Shown: positions 17,589-25,322 of the stretch, one piece after another | How positions within the stretch are numbered: the stretch's first letter is position 1 | Layout of the letters: every line of letters begins with the position of its first letter | NCBI GenBank assembly: GCA_964346815.1 | Contig: CAYFWF010000003.1 | Location: forward strand, 1-64,000 | Origin: CAYFWF01 sp964346815 | GTDB lineage: Bacteria; Acidobacteriota; Aminicenantia; Aminicenantales; Aminicenantaceae | Direction of reading: 5' to 3' | DNA length: 64,000 nt | Notes under the pieces: generated by a model | Told to the model about the DNA's origin: nothing | The model's input: the letters and a program-made list of their open reading frames with translations, nothing else | Database searches by the model: none | Position numbers and translations under genes: made by a program

Positions 17589-18893
17589 TTGTTTGAGAAA
17601 ATTAAAAAATTTCTGAAATCCGATATCTGGGAGATCCAGATGGAGACCCTGAGCGGCCTGAAGAAGGCCGGGATCAAATTTTTAAAAATCATCCTGTTCT
17701 CATTCCGGAAATTGTCACAGGATCAGCTTCTGCTCCGCGCACCCGCTCTGGCATTCTTTTCCCTTCTCTCCGTCGTTCCCCTGGCGGCGTTAGCATTTGG
17801 GGTGGCCAAGGGATTCGGTCTTCAGGACGTTCTCCAGAGACAGCTTCAGGATCAGATGGCTCTTCCAGGAGACGTGGAGACCATGATCCTCGATTTTGCC
17901 CGGACCACCCTGGAGAAAGCCAAGGGAGGATTGGTCGCCGGGCTGGGCCTTGTTTTTCTGTTTGTAACCGTTACTCTGGTCCTCAGCAACATCGAAAGCT
18001 CTTTCAACAAGATCTGGGGAATAAAAAAAGGACGGAGCCTTTCGGTCAAAATTAGAGATTACTTTTCCATGATCTTTATCGGAACCATTCTTCTCCTGGT
18101 TTCCCTCAGCCTGACCGTGACCCTCACCAATGTTCCTTCGGTTTTTGGCTATCTCAATAAAATCATCTCTTTCCTTATCGGACTGGTGCCTTATACCATT
18201 GTCTGGTTTCTATTCGCTTTCCTGATCGTTTTTATGCCCAACCGGAAGATAAGCCTGAAAGCGGGTCTCGTCGCCGGTGTGATCTCCGGAACGCTCTATC
18301 AGCTGTTTTTAAATTTCTATATTCGCCTTCAGGTAACGGTTTCGGTCTACAATGCGATTTACGGAAGCTTTGCCGCCCTTCCTCTTTTTCTGATCTGGCT
18401 TCAGATCAGTTGGATCTGTTTGCTCTATGGTGCTGAAGTCTCATATGCTTTCGAGAATGTGAAGACGCTGGGCGCGAAGAACGAAACCGCCAGTATCAGC
18501 ATCAAAGCCCAAAAAATGATTTTGCTGCGTATTGTCCACCATATCGTCAAGAGATTCAGGGATCCCGAAACACCTCCTCCATCCGCAGATCAAATCGCAG
18601 ATGATCTGGGGATTTCCGGCCAACTGGTCAATCATCTGCTGGAGGACCTGGTCGATGAAGGATTGATTACCGAAACCATCAATAAAAAGCACGATAAGAC
18701 AGGCTATCAGCCGGGCATATCTCCCGACGAGCTGACCGTTCACAAGATTTTGAAAACCATGGAAGAGAAGGGAAGGACAGATATACCTGTAAAGAGCGAT
18801 TCGGAACTCCGGGAAATCAAGAACATCATGGACGAATTCGACAGAGTGGTTGAAGAATCTTCGGTGAATATCAGGATCGAAGACTTGGCCTGA
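17589..18893 (+). CDS. YihY/BrkB-family membrane protein with C-terminal winged-helix-like domain
   Basis: The first 300 or so of 434 residues form the YihY/virulence factor BrkB membrane domain with about six transmembrane helices (ALAFFSLLSVVPLAALAFG, VYNAIYGSFAALPLFLIWL). Its function is unsettled; the old RNase BN label is wrong for the family. Residues about 310-434 are soluble and resemble a winged-helix fold (SADQIADDLGISGQLVNHLLEDLVDEGLI in outline), seen in some YihY proteins and possibly regulatory. The start is TTG at 17589. The gene lies 65 bp downstream of the TamB-BamA fusion, so envelope function and co-transcription are plausible. Confidence 0.85.
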   Translation: MFEKIKKFLKSDIWEIQMETLSGLKKAGIKFLKIILFSFRKLSQDQLLLRAPALAFFSLLSVVPLAALAFGVAKGFGLQDVLQRQLQDQMALPGDVETMILDFARTTLEKAKGGLVAGLGLVFLFVTVTLVLSNIESSFNKIWGIKKGRSLSVKIRDYFSMIFIGTILLLVSLSLTVTLTNVPSVFGYLNKIISFLIGLVPYTIVWFLFAFLIVFMPNRKISLKAGLVAGVISGTLYQLFLNFYIRLQVTVSVYNAIYGSFAALPLFLIWLQISWICLLYGAEVSYAFENVKTLGAKNETASISIKAQKMILLRIVHHIVKRFRDPETPPPSADQIADDLGISGQLVNHLLEDLVDEGLITETINKKHDKTGYQPGISPDELTVHKILKTMEEKGRTDIPVKSDSELREIKNIMDEFDRVVEESSVNIRIEDLA

Positions 18894-18949
18894 AATACTT
18901 GTATCCTTCTTCTCTGAATTTCATCTGTATGTCTGCCTTAGAGAAATAT

Positions 18950-19786
18950 TCATAGTTTATGGCTTCCGGCCATGGCTTGGGCATGGTTGAGAGCTGCGAC
19001 CAGGATGACACCGCCGAATATATTGCCGATCAGGGTGGGGATAAAGAAGCGTATGAGCCCTGTACCAAGAGAAGCGCTTCCCTCCAGAATCGCACAGAAT
19101 ATTTCTGTCGAACCGGCGATGATATGAGTGAATTCTCCCAAACCCAGCAGATAAGTGATGATAATGATAATAGCGACTCTTGCAGATTCGGCTGCGGGCA
19201 GGAGCCAGACCATCAAGGCGATGAGCCAGCCGGCGAAGATCCCCCTGATGAATACACTCCAGAATCCCATTCCCAGAGATTCCTCTCCCAGTAAGAGGAA
19301 AACCGCTTTTATGTCCTGTCCGAATATACCGGTCCTCCACAGAGTCAACGTAAACAAAAAGATTCCTGCCAGGTTTGCGGCTAAAACGATAATCCACAGC
19401 CTCATGACGGTCAGAAAACAGGAGAGATTCCGGTTGTGGAAAAAAGGGAGAACAGCGGTCAGCGTGTTTTCGGTGAACAGCTGCTGCCGACCCAGGATTA
19501 CGACCAGAAAACCTATAGTATAACCAAAATTCGATATCAAGGGCGCCCATGTGGCCTGTGAGGGCATGTAGGCTGTGATGATCGATTTACCCAGAAGGGA
19601 AAGTCCCATGGAAAGTCCTGCCGCCAATCCAGACCACATCAGAGCCAAGGGGTGGCGGGAAAGCTCGTCCTCGCCTTCCTTTCGAATGGCCTCGTGCACG
19701 ATCACCGCAGTGATGGCAGCCCGTTTCGTGACCTCGTCCTTCTCGGACTCTTTGAGTTCAACTATGCCGTTCTGGTTTTCGCTCAT
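18950..19786 (-). CDS. Formate/nitrite transporter (FNT) family channel
   Basis: Integral membrane protein of 278 aa from the chosen ATG (MSENQNG). The N-terminus is a soluble acidic helix, followed by about six transmembrane segments including HPLALMWSGLAAGLSMGLSL and GLGEFTHIIAGSTEIFCAIL, both typical of the YfdC-like branch of the FNT family. FNT proteins conduct small monovalent anions such as formate or nitrite; YfdC-like members have no proven substrate. The frame stays open to 19852, so the start is uncertain, but the shorter form matches family N-termini better. The gene is convergent with YihY. Confidence 0.85.
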   Translation of the reverse strand: MSENQNGIVELKESEKDEVTKRAAITAVIVHEAIRKEGEDELSRHPLALMWSGLAAGLSMGLSLLGKSIITAYMPSQATWAPLISNFGYTIGFLVVILGRQQLFTENTLTAVLPFFHNRNLSCFLTVMRLWIIVLAANLAGIFLFTLTLWRTGIFGQDIKAVFLLLGEESLGMGFWSVFIRGIFAGWLIALMVWLLPAAESARVAIIIIITYLLGLGEFTHIIAGSTEIFCAILEGSASLGTGLIRFFIPTLIGNIFGGVILVAALNHAQAMAGSHKL

Positions 19787-19888
19787 CCTGAGTATTCTCA
19801 CATTATATAGATTTACATTGTTCATAAAAGGAAGGACATCCAACCTCTCCATCAGAGGCAGTTATGGACCTTAGTTCCCTGCATGTCT

Positions 19889-20047
19889 TCAGCCAGACTT
19901 TTTTGCCTGGGAAATGGCGACAGCGATGGCTTTTCCTTCCTCCATGCCGTCCTCTACCAGAGAATTGGCGATTTGGATGGCCTTTTCCCGGATGTTCTCA
20001 TCCAGGTTTTTCATAGAATCCGGATAATTTTTTTTATCCCAAGGCAT
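19889..20047 (-). CDS. Small YdaT/ChaB-like protein
   Basis: A 52-codon gene with a good ribosome binding site (AAGGAGAT, 8 bases before the ATG). The product opens MPWDKKNYPDSMKNLD and continues as helical REKAIQIANSLVEDG-EEGKAIAVAISQAKK. This is the layout of widespread small hydrophilic proteins such as Bacillus YdaT, often found beside stress genes. Its molecular role is unknown. It lies between the FNT channel and CsbD on the same strand, so it may share the CsbD sigma-54-type promoter. Confidence 0.8.
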   Translation of the reverse strand: MPWDKKNYPDSMKNLDENIREKAIQIANSLVEDGMEEGKAIAVAISQAKKSG

Positions 20048-20099
20048 CTTATTTTATCTCCTTCCATAGAGATGACTCTAGGCAGGACTCTGTGCCTGT

Positions 20100-20297
20100 C
20101 TACAGGCTCTCTTTCCATTCCTCCACTTCTTTTTCCGCTTCGTCCTTGGTTCGGCCGTATTTATCCTGAATGATACCTATCAACTGATCCTTTTTGCCTG
20201 CGATGACATCCAGGTCGTCGTCGGTCAGCTCTCCCCATTTTTCTTTCGCTTTCCCTTTCAATTCCATCCATTTTCTTTGAATAGAATCCCAGTTCAT
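20100..20297 (-). CDS. CsbD-family stress protein
   Basis: A 65-aa hydrophilic helical protein with the CsbD signature: NWDSIQRKWMELKGKAKEKWG near the N-terminus, then DDDLDVIAGKKDQLIGIIQ and a terminal Glu/Lys helix ending EVEEWKESL. CsbD proteins accumulate under general stress in many bacteria; their function is unknown. I used the second ATG (MNWDS) because AAAGGAG lies 6 bases upstream. A sigma-54-type promoter ends 37 bp upstream. Confidence 0.92.
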   Translation of the reverse strand: MNWDSIQRKWMELKGKAKEKWGELTDDDLDVIAGKKDQLIGIIQDKYGRTKDEAEKEVEEWKESL

Positions 20298-20334
20298 ATT
20301 TTCTCCTTTCATGAAATATATTTGCTTTTTTTAG

Positions 20335-20350
20335 AGCAAGATATGTGCCA
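20335..20350 (-). promoter_or_regulatory. Sigma-54 (-24/-12) promoter
   Basis: TGGCACATATCTTGCT matches the TGGCAC...TTGC core with correct spacing and ends 37 bp before the CsbD gene start. Confidence 0.75.
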
Positions 20351-20454
20351 TGTGCACTACGCTCTCGTACCTGTAATTTTTATCCTAACCGAAAAGGAAT
20401 TCGGCCGATTTTGGATTCTTTGGTACTCTTTCACAGGACGATTTTTTTCCAACA

Positions 20455-20472
20455 GGACAAAGTCCTTTGTCC
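20455..20472. promoter_or_regulatory. Dyad GGACAAAG-TC-CTTTGTCC, candidate activator site
   Basis: Perfect 8-bp arms. With preceding bases it also reads ACAGGA-N5-TCCTTT, close to the dyad at 1487. It lies between two divergent sigma-54-type promoters, about 80-110 bp from each. Confidence 0.4.
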
Positions 20473-20552
20473 GATGACTCTTTTTCCGATCCCAGTTTTT
20501 TCTTCCCTGTCTTTCAGGGAGGAAAGGATGACCGCTTATCATGGAATGACTT

Positions 20553-20568
20553 TGGCATAACATTTGCA
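20553..20568 (+). promoter_or_regulatory. Sigma-54 (-24/-12) promoter
   Basis: TGGCATAACATTTGCA, identical over 16 bp to the element at 47346-47361. It ends 47 bp before the DJ-1/PfpI gene start. Confidence 0.8.
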
Positions 20569-20615
20569 TTTTGTTCAGGGTATCTAGCTTCATAAGATCT
20601 AATAGGAGGAATCCA

Positions 20616-21125
20616 ATGGCAAAAATCGCCGTCATCATCGACGATATGTTCGAGGACGTGGAGTACACCCGTCCGGCCGAAGCCTTTCAAAACAAAGGCC
20701 ATGAGCTGGTCCATGTGGGCCTTAAACAGGGAAAAGAAGTGAAAGGAAAAAAACAAGGCACGTCGGTCCGCGTCGACGAATCGGTCAGGGACGTCTCCCC
20801 GGATCAGTTCGATGCCCTGTTGATCCCCGGGGGCTATTCCCCCGACCACCTGAGGGCGGACCAGGACGCCGTTACTTTCACCAGGAAGTTCCTGGACAGC
20901 GGAAAACCGATATTTTCTATCTGCCATGCCCCGCAGCTTCTCATATCTACGGATCGAATAAGGGGAAGAAGGATGACCGGATGGAAATCCATCGTCCAGG
21001 ACATCAAGAACGCCGGTGCCATCTACGAAGATAAGGAGGTGGTGGTCGACGGCAATTTGATATCCAGCCGCCAGCCCTCCGATCTCTCGGCATTCATCAA
21101 GGCTTCTTTAGACAGATTGAAGTAA
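20616..21125 (+). CDS. DJ-1/PfpI-family protein (class I glutamine amidotransferase fold)
   Basis: A 169-aa cytosolic protein with the DJ-1/PfpI fold: an N-terminal strand AKIAVIIDDMFEDVEY with the conserved Glu, LLIPGGYSPD, and the nucleophile elbow FSICHAPQLLI containing the reactive Cys followed by His. Relatives act as deglycases, chaperones or peptidases under oxidative, heat or carbonyl stress; the exact reaction is debated. The start is the ATG at 20616, 6 bases after AGGAGGA. It is driven by a sigma-54-type promoter and faces the CsbD gene. Confidence 0.92.
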   Translation: MAKIAVIIDDMFEDVEYTRPAEAFQNKGHELVHVGLKQGKEVKGKKQGTSVRVDESVRDVSPDQFDALLIPGGYSPDHLRADQDAVTFTRKFLDSGKPIFSICHAPQLLISTDRIRGRRMTGWKSIVQDIKNAGAIYEDKEVVVDGNLISSRQPSDLSAFIKASLDRLK

Positions 21126-21262
21126 AGGATTGTCCTTATATCCGGCATCGACAGCGATTCCAACGGAGGGTACAACATCGGCGCCGGAGTGGAGCTGAAA
21201 AAAGTCACGTTCAGTCGAAGAGTCAAGCAGATTGCTGACACTGGACACATCCATCCATATAT

Positions 21263-21278
21263 TGGCACGAAGCTTGCA
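21263..21278 (+). promoter_or_regulatory. Sigma-54 (-24/-12) promoter, best consensus match
   Basis: TGGCACGAAGCTTGCA matches every conserved position of TGGCACG-N4-TTGCA and ends 40 bp before the gene at 21319. Confidence 0.85.
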
Positions 21279-21318
21279 ATACAAAGATAGTTCAATTTTT
21301 GCTTCAAGGAGGGATATA

Positions 21319-21675
21319 ATGACCCGAAAAGAATTCATCAAGACAGGTATCGGAGGATTTCTCGGAGGAATGCTCCTTTGGTTCGGAAATGGCTGCTCTT
21401 CTTCCACCTCTCCTGATATGGACGACACCCAAAATACCTTCACCTCTTCCTCATCCCAGGGCCACACCCATACCGTCACCATCCAGAGATCCGAAGTGGA
21501 AAATCCCCCTCAGGATGGAATCACCCGCAGCACTTCTGCCGGCGCAGGCCATACCCATTCTTTTTCCATGACTCAGCAGCAGCTCCAGAACGTCAACAGC
21601 GGACAGACTGTAACCATCACAGATTCCACAGCCTCCGGCCACAACCACCAATACCAGATTTCCAAGTGGTTTTAG
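21319..21675 (+). CDS. Exported His-motif (GHTHT-type) protein of unknown function
   Basis: A 118-aa predicted exported protein. The N-terminus (RKEFIKTGIGGFLGGMLLWFGNGC) is a signal peptide with a possible lipoprotein Cys, although the lipobox is imperfect. The mature part contains three related repeats centred on GHTHTVTI, GHTHSFSM and GHNHQYQI, separated by Ser/Thr/Gln-rich strands such as QQLQNVNSGQTVTITDS. The HxH pairs suggest surface metal binding; this is inference. AAGGAGGGA precedes the ATG. It has the best sigma-54 promoter match in the window. I know of no assigned function. Confidence 0.75.
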   Translation: MTRKEFIKTGIGGFLGGMLLWFGNGCSSSTSPDMDDTQNTFTSSSSQGHTHTVTIQRSEVENPPQDGITRSTSAGAGHTHSFSMTQQQLQNVNSGQTVTITDSTASGHNHQYQISKWF

Positions 21676-21697
21676 GCCCGGGTGGATGATTCCTGGG

Positions 21698-22096
21698 CTA
21701 TGGTGCGTACACGTACCCCAGGACGATGACTGCCACCAGTACCGCAATCAAACTCCAGAAAAATACATCCAGAGCTTTTCTTTCCTTCAGGCGCTCCTCT
21801 TTGATCGGGGACTCGCCTTTGACTTCCGGTACGGATGGGCGTTTGGAGACCGCAGTCGCTGCCGCCAGAATCAGGGCAAAGATCAATCCCACCAATATAA
21901 ACGGAAACCAGTAGACTCCGAACACTGTGTTCCCTACCGGAGTGACCCATATTCCTCCTGCCCATGCTGCAAGGAATATGATGAAGAAGAAAGCGACCAA
22001 GCTTGCCCATGGACCGCTTCGCCGGAAAGCCACCACAAACACTATGGTGAGCAAAAAGGCGATAACCAGGGCAAAAACTAGATCCACTAAAAACAT
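21698..22096 (-). CDS. Hypothetical inner-membrane protein
   Basis: A 132-aa protein with about four hydrophobic segments (residues 2-22, 30-50, 55-80 and 110-130) and a charged cytoplasmic-type loop (about 85-108). I recognise no family. AGGAGG lies 5 bases before the ATG. It is the last gene of a minus-strand group headed by two BON-domain genes and may be transcribed from their sigma-54-type promoter at 24515. Confidence 0.65.
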   Translation of the reverse strand: MFLVDLVFALVIAFLLTIVFVVAFRRSGPWASLVAFFFIIFLAAWAGGIWVTPVGNTVFGVYWFPFILVGLIFALILAAATAVSKRPSVPEVKGESPIKEERLKERKALDVFFWSLIAVLVAVIVLGYVYAP

Positions 22097-22182
22097 AATG
22101 GCCTCCTATTCAAATGGTTTTCTGTCGATTTAACTGCTATTCTGAAACCGTGTAATGGAACGCAAAGTGAGGCGCTGGTTCA

Positions 22183-23734
22183 TCAATAAAGCCAAAAGGG
22201 CCAATAATAGGGCCAGGATGAATAGGACCGTTTGTGGATTTCCGGAAATTCATCGGGAAGTCCTTCGATGGTGAGATGGTTTTTTACCATTCTCGCTCCG
22301 CCGTCAAAGGCACTTTTGACAGCAGCATCCAGCTCATGCACATCCTCCACCTGTCCGGTGAGTGTGGCCACGCCGTCCTCCATGGAAACCGTGATATCGG
22401 AACCATCCACGCTCATGCTCCAAAAAAGAGCCTCTTCGATATCGCGTTTGATCTCTTTATCGCTCTTCTATTTCCATGTGTCTCCTACTGTGAGATTATT
22501 GTCCACCTGCACCACCCCCTTGACCTGGGAAGCCACATCTTCAGCCTCTTTTTTTTCGTACGTGGCATCTACTTTTCCATAGAGGTAAACCCTTTTATTC
22601 CTGCACATCACCGTGATGTCGAACCTGTCGACCAGGGGATTCCAGAGGAGTGCATTTTTGACGTTTTGAGCGATTTCAAAATCAGACGGAGGCCCGGCTG
22701 GTCGGACTTTAATGTTGTTTTCCACCTTCCAGACACCTATCGTATTTCTGGCCGCTAGTTCAGCAGACCTTTTAGCCTTCAGATTATCTACGGTACCCCG
22801 CAGCGTGACCAATCCATTATCCACCTCTACATCTACTGCGAAAGATTTCACCCGGGGATCATAGAGAAAAGCATCGTTGACAGCCTCTCTGATCTCGTCA
22901 TCGGATTTCACTGCCGGCTTCTCCCTTTCCAGCGGCTCCTCGGCCCACCATTCGATTTCCAGTTCGCTGTTATCGACCGATGACGCACCTGCCCCCCCAT
23001 GACTTGTAGGTAGCCCTTCTTTTCTCCGACGCACTACCTACAGTACCACTCAGCTTGACGGCACCTTCAGTGACTCGAACATCTATAAACGCGTCATCCA
23101 CATAGGGATCTATTTCCAATTGACGTTCGATATCGGCTTTGATTTCCGTATCAGGACGGGAAATTTTATATTCCACCTCTATTTCGTTTTCTATGTTTTT
23201 GATCCCTTTAACTCCTTTCGCCACTCGTTCGGCCAACCGTTTTTCAGCCCATGAATCCACGGTTCCCCGAAGATAAGCCGTTCCGTCCATTACCTGCATA
23301 TCGATCTCGTAATTCTCTGTGGCTGGATTCAGGAGGAAGGCCCTGTCCAGATCCTGTTGAATTTCCTGGTCCTCCCGATATACTGGCTGGACGGATATCT
23401 TGTCGATAACCGAGCGGACTCCCTTGATGATTTCAGCGTTCCTGATCGCCCGGTCCTTAGCCAGAATGTTGTCGACAGATCCAGAGAGAATGACGATTCC
23501 GTTTTGGGTCTGGACATCGATCAGATGAGAAGGCACGCTCGGATCGTTTACCAGATTGTACTCGACTGCGACCGTGATATCTTGATCCTCAAGATCTTGC
23601 TCGGGTGTCTCCATGCGAATTTCTGAAGCTTCGCCTCCCTGTTCCTGACAAGTTGTGAAGATTAGTGCGGTCAAACAGAAAATCAAGATGAGAGAAAGGC
23701 TGAAATGCCTGGCATAAAATCTTGTTTCAGGCAT
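22183..23734 (-). pseudogene. Six-BON-domain lipoprotein, broken by a frameshift and an in-frame TAG
   Basis: A reconstructed gene of about 516 codons. ATG at 23734 gives a signal peptide with lipoprotein-like end (LTALIFTTC), then BON domains 1-3. In a G7 run of the coding strand (22992-22998) the frame shifts; removing one base joins TYKSWGAGASSVDNS and continues through BON 4 and 5 (22468-23000). An in-frame TAG at 22468-22470 stops translation after GDTWK, yet the same frame continues KSDKEIKRDIEEALFW into BON 6 and an aromatic tail WPYYWPFWLY. BON domains bind phospholipid or peptidoglycan and support envelope stability under osmotic or other stress. The 5' part alone could still yield a secreted three-BON protein of 254 aa. 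Confidence 0.8.
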
Positions 23735-23769
23735 GAAAAACCTCCTTATGAAATGAATCTTTTATGGGA

Positions 23770-24441
23770 TTAAATTCTTTCTTCGATTTTGAGTTCGTTG
23801 ATGACATTTTTGACTCCGGGAGCATACCGGGCTGCATCCATGGCAATTTGATAGGATTGTCTGTTGGGGACCTTTCCTTCCAGGATGACTTTTCCATTCA
23901 CCACTTCTACGTTCACAGACGATGCGTCGATATTGGGATTTTTATCCAGGGAGCGGAAGATGGTGTTTCCTATCTCCTGGTCCCTGATATTTTCCGTAGG
24001 AACAACGGCAAGTTCATTGATCACGTCCAGAACCCCTTTGGTGTCGAGGGCCATCTCTTCTATCCTTTCCTTTTTCCACAGGGAATCCGTCGAACCAGTC
24101 AGTTTGACGATTCCATTGCCCACAGAGATATCGACAGCCGTTTTATCTATGTAGGGATTCCACTCGATAATTTGGGAGAGATGATCGCCGATTTCTTCAT
24201 CGCGGGGGGAGGTTATCCTTGTGGGGTAGAGAACAGCTATGTGATTCTCAACGGACAACGCTCCGGGTACCGCTTTGGCAATCTCTTCAGCGGCTTTTCG
24301 ACCGGCGTGATGAGGAACTTCACCGCTCAGTTTGACAGTTCCATCTTGGACTTCTACTTCGATTTTGGAGTCTTTCATTCTGGTATCCCGGTCAAACTGC
24401 TCCAAGACATCCTGCTTGATCCGTTCATCCGTGATAGGCAT
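23770..24441 (-). CDS. Three-BON-domain protein (copy 1)
   Basis: A 223-aa protein with no signal peptide, made of three BON repeats at about 1-70, 78-147 and 150-220. Each has the pattern D-x-I-xx-x-V followed by a strand with G-V/I-KL-G and a helix ending A-x-x-x-x-GV-V-N. The start is the ATG at 24441 (MPITDERI) because AAAGGAG lies 7 bases before it. It resembles the protein at 38470-39132 in domain number, and that gene too has a sigma-54-type promoter. It heads a likely operon with the broken six-BON gene and the membrane protein at 21698. Confidence 0.9.
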   Translation of the reverse strand: MPITDERIKQDVLEQFDRDTRMKDSKIEVEVQDGTVKLSGEVPHHAGRKAAEEIAKAVPGALSVENHIAVLYPTRITSPRDEEIGDHLSQIIEWNPYIDKTAVDISVGNGIVKLTGSTDSLWKKERIEEMALDTKGVLDVINELAVVPTENIRDQEIGNTIFRSLDKNPNIDASSVNVEVVNGKVILEGKVPNRQSYQIAMDAARYAPGVKNVINELKIEERI

Positions 24442-24514
24442 CTTTTTTCTCCTTTCATGATTGAACCAAATCCTATGGCCGTGACTGGCCGATTTGATTG
24501 TTGAAGAATAATTA

Positions 24515-24530
24515 TCCAAAAAATATGCCA
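24515..24530 (-). promoter_or_regulatory. Sigma-54 (-24/-12) promoter, weak -12
   Basis: TGGCATATTTTTTGGA keeps TGGCAT and TTG with correct spacing but has G in place of C in the -12 GC. It ends 73 bp before the BON gene at 24441. Confidence 0.5.
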
Positions 24531-24621
24531 AATCGACGATAAGTTTGTCTAAAAGGAAGCCTTGGGCAGAGTTCAGGCTGAAAAAGATCTGATGAGTCTT
24601 TGAAAGCGTCGAATTTTTCGG

Positions 24622-24633
24622 CAGGATGTCCTG
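24622..24633. promoter_or_regulatory. Dyad CAGGA-N2-TCCTG, candidate activator site
   Basis: Short inverted repeat about 95 bp upstream of the promoter at 24515, related in core sequence to dyads upstream of the other sigma-54-type promoters but with a shorter spacer. Confidence 0.3.
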
Positions 24634-24688
24634 TCAAATGAGACACAGTATTGTGAAAGAGTAATGAGAAGATTCAAAAACGAGCCGC

Positions 24689-25267
24689 TTATTCCTGGGC
24701 TTTGGGAGAGTTTGGCAGCAGTTTCATTTTACCCGCCTTGGCAGCAAAAATCTCGAATCCTTCCCGAAATTCTCTGTCTCTATCGGGAAAACGCATGGCC
24801 GCGGCAGGATGGCAGGTCACTATCCATTCTCTTCCTTTCCTGGTTAAGATCTTGGGAATACCCTTCAGTTTATCCATGTCCAGCAGGGTCCAGGCAGCCC
24901 ATCTTCCCATGACCAGGATCAACTTCGGATCCAAAGAGGCGATTTGACGAAGACTCCATGACCAACATTCTTCGATCTGGCTCTTTTTGGGAGGTTTTGG
25001 ATGATAGCACTTCAGCACCGATGTGATGAAGACCTGATTTCTATTCAGATCATGCACCGAAAGAATCTTCTCGAGATAATCTCCAGTCCGCCCTACGAAT
25101 GGCCGGCCGGTCCGGTCTTCTCTCTTTCCTGGTGCCTCTCCCACCAGGAGCAGTCCTGAATCCGGATCGCCCTCCCCGGGTACAGCGTGTTCTCTGGTCT
25201 TGCTCCGTTCGCACTTCTGGCAGTGCTGGATTCCTCTGGCCAGACTTTCCATCGATTCTCTTTTCAT
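24689..25267 (-). CDS. Family 4 uracil-DNA glycosylase, iron-sulfur type
   Basis: A 192-aa base-excision repair enzyme that removes uracil from DNA. It has the family 4 motif GEAPGKREDRTGRPFVG near residue 43 and the C-terminal motif VTCHPAAAMRFP. Four cysteines suited to a [4Fe-4S] cluster are at 16, 19, 87 and 101, with family spacing. It lies downstream of the GH65 gene on the same strand (55 bp gap) with no obvious functional link. Confidence 0.92.
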   Translation of the reverse strand: MKRESMESLARGIQHCQKCERSKTREHAVPGEGDPDSGLLLVGEAPGKREDRTGRPFVGRTGDYLEKILSVHDLNRNQVFITSVLKCYHPKPPKKSQIEECWSWSLRQIASLDPKLILVMGRWAAWTLLDMDKLKGIPKILTRKGREWIVTCHPAAAMRFPDRDREFREGFEIFAAKAGKMKLLPNSPKAQE

Positions 25268-25322
25268 GGATTAATTGCTCTCTGTGATCTGAGGGTCAAC
25301 TCCAGCTCGTCTTGCTCATATT

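Larger units (their letters stand above)
20313..20615. other. Divergent regulatory region between csbD-like and DJ-1/PfpI genes
   Basis: No gene seen. Two divergent sigma-54-type promoters (20335-20350 minus, 20553-20568 plus) flank a stretch with GGACAAAG-TC-CTTTGTCC (20455-20472), a half-site CACAGGAC (20432-20439) and TCCCTG-N5-CAGGGA near 20505-20521. The symmetry suggests shared activator sites driving both directions. Confidence 0.6.

Noticed and set aside
9036..22470. Stop-codon recoding (pyrrolysine or selenocysteine) as the reason for in-frame stops in the ligase and BON genes
   Set aside because: The two stops differ (TAA and TAG), both genes also carry frameshifts, and no recoding signal or enzyme chemistry supports it.
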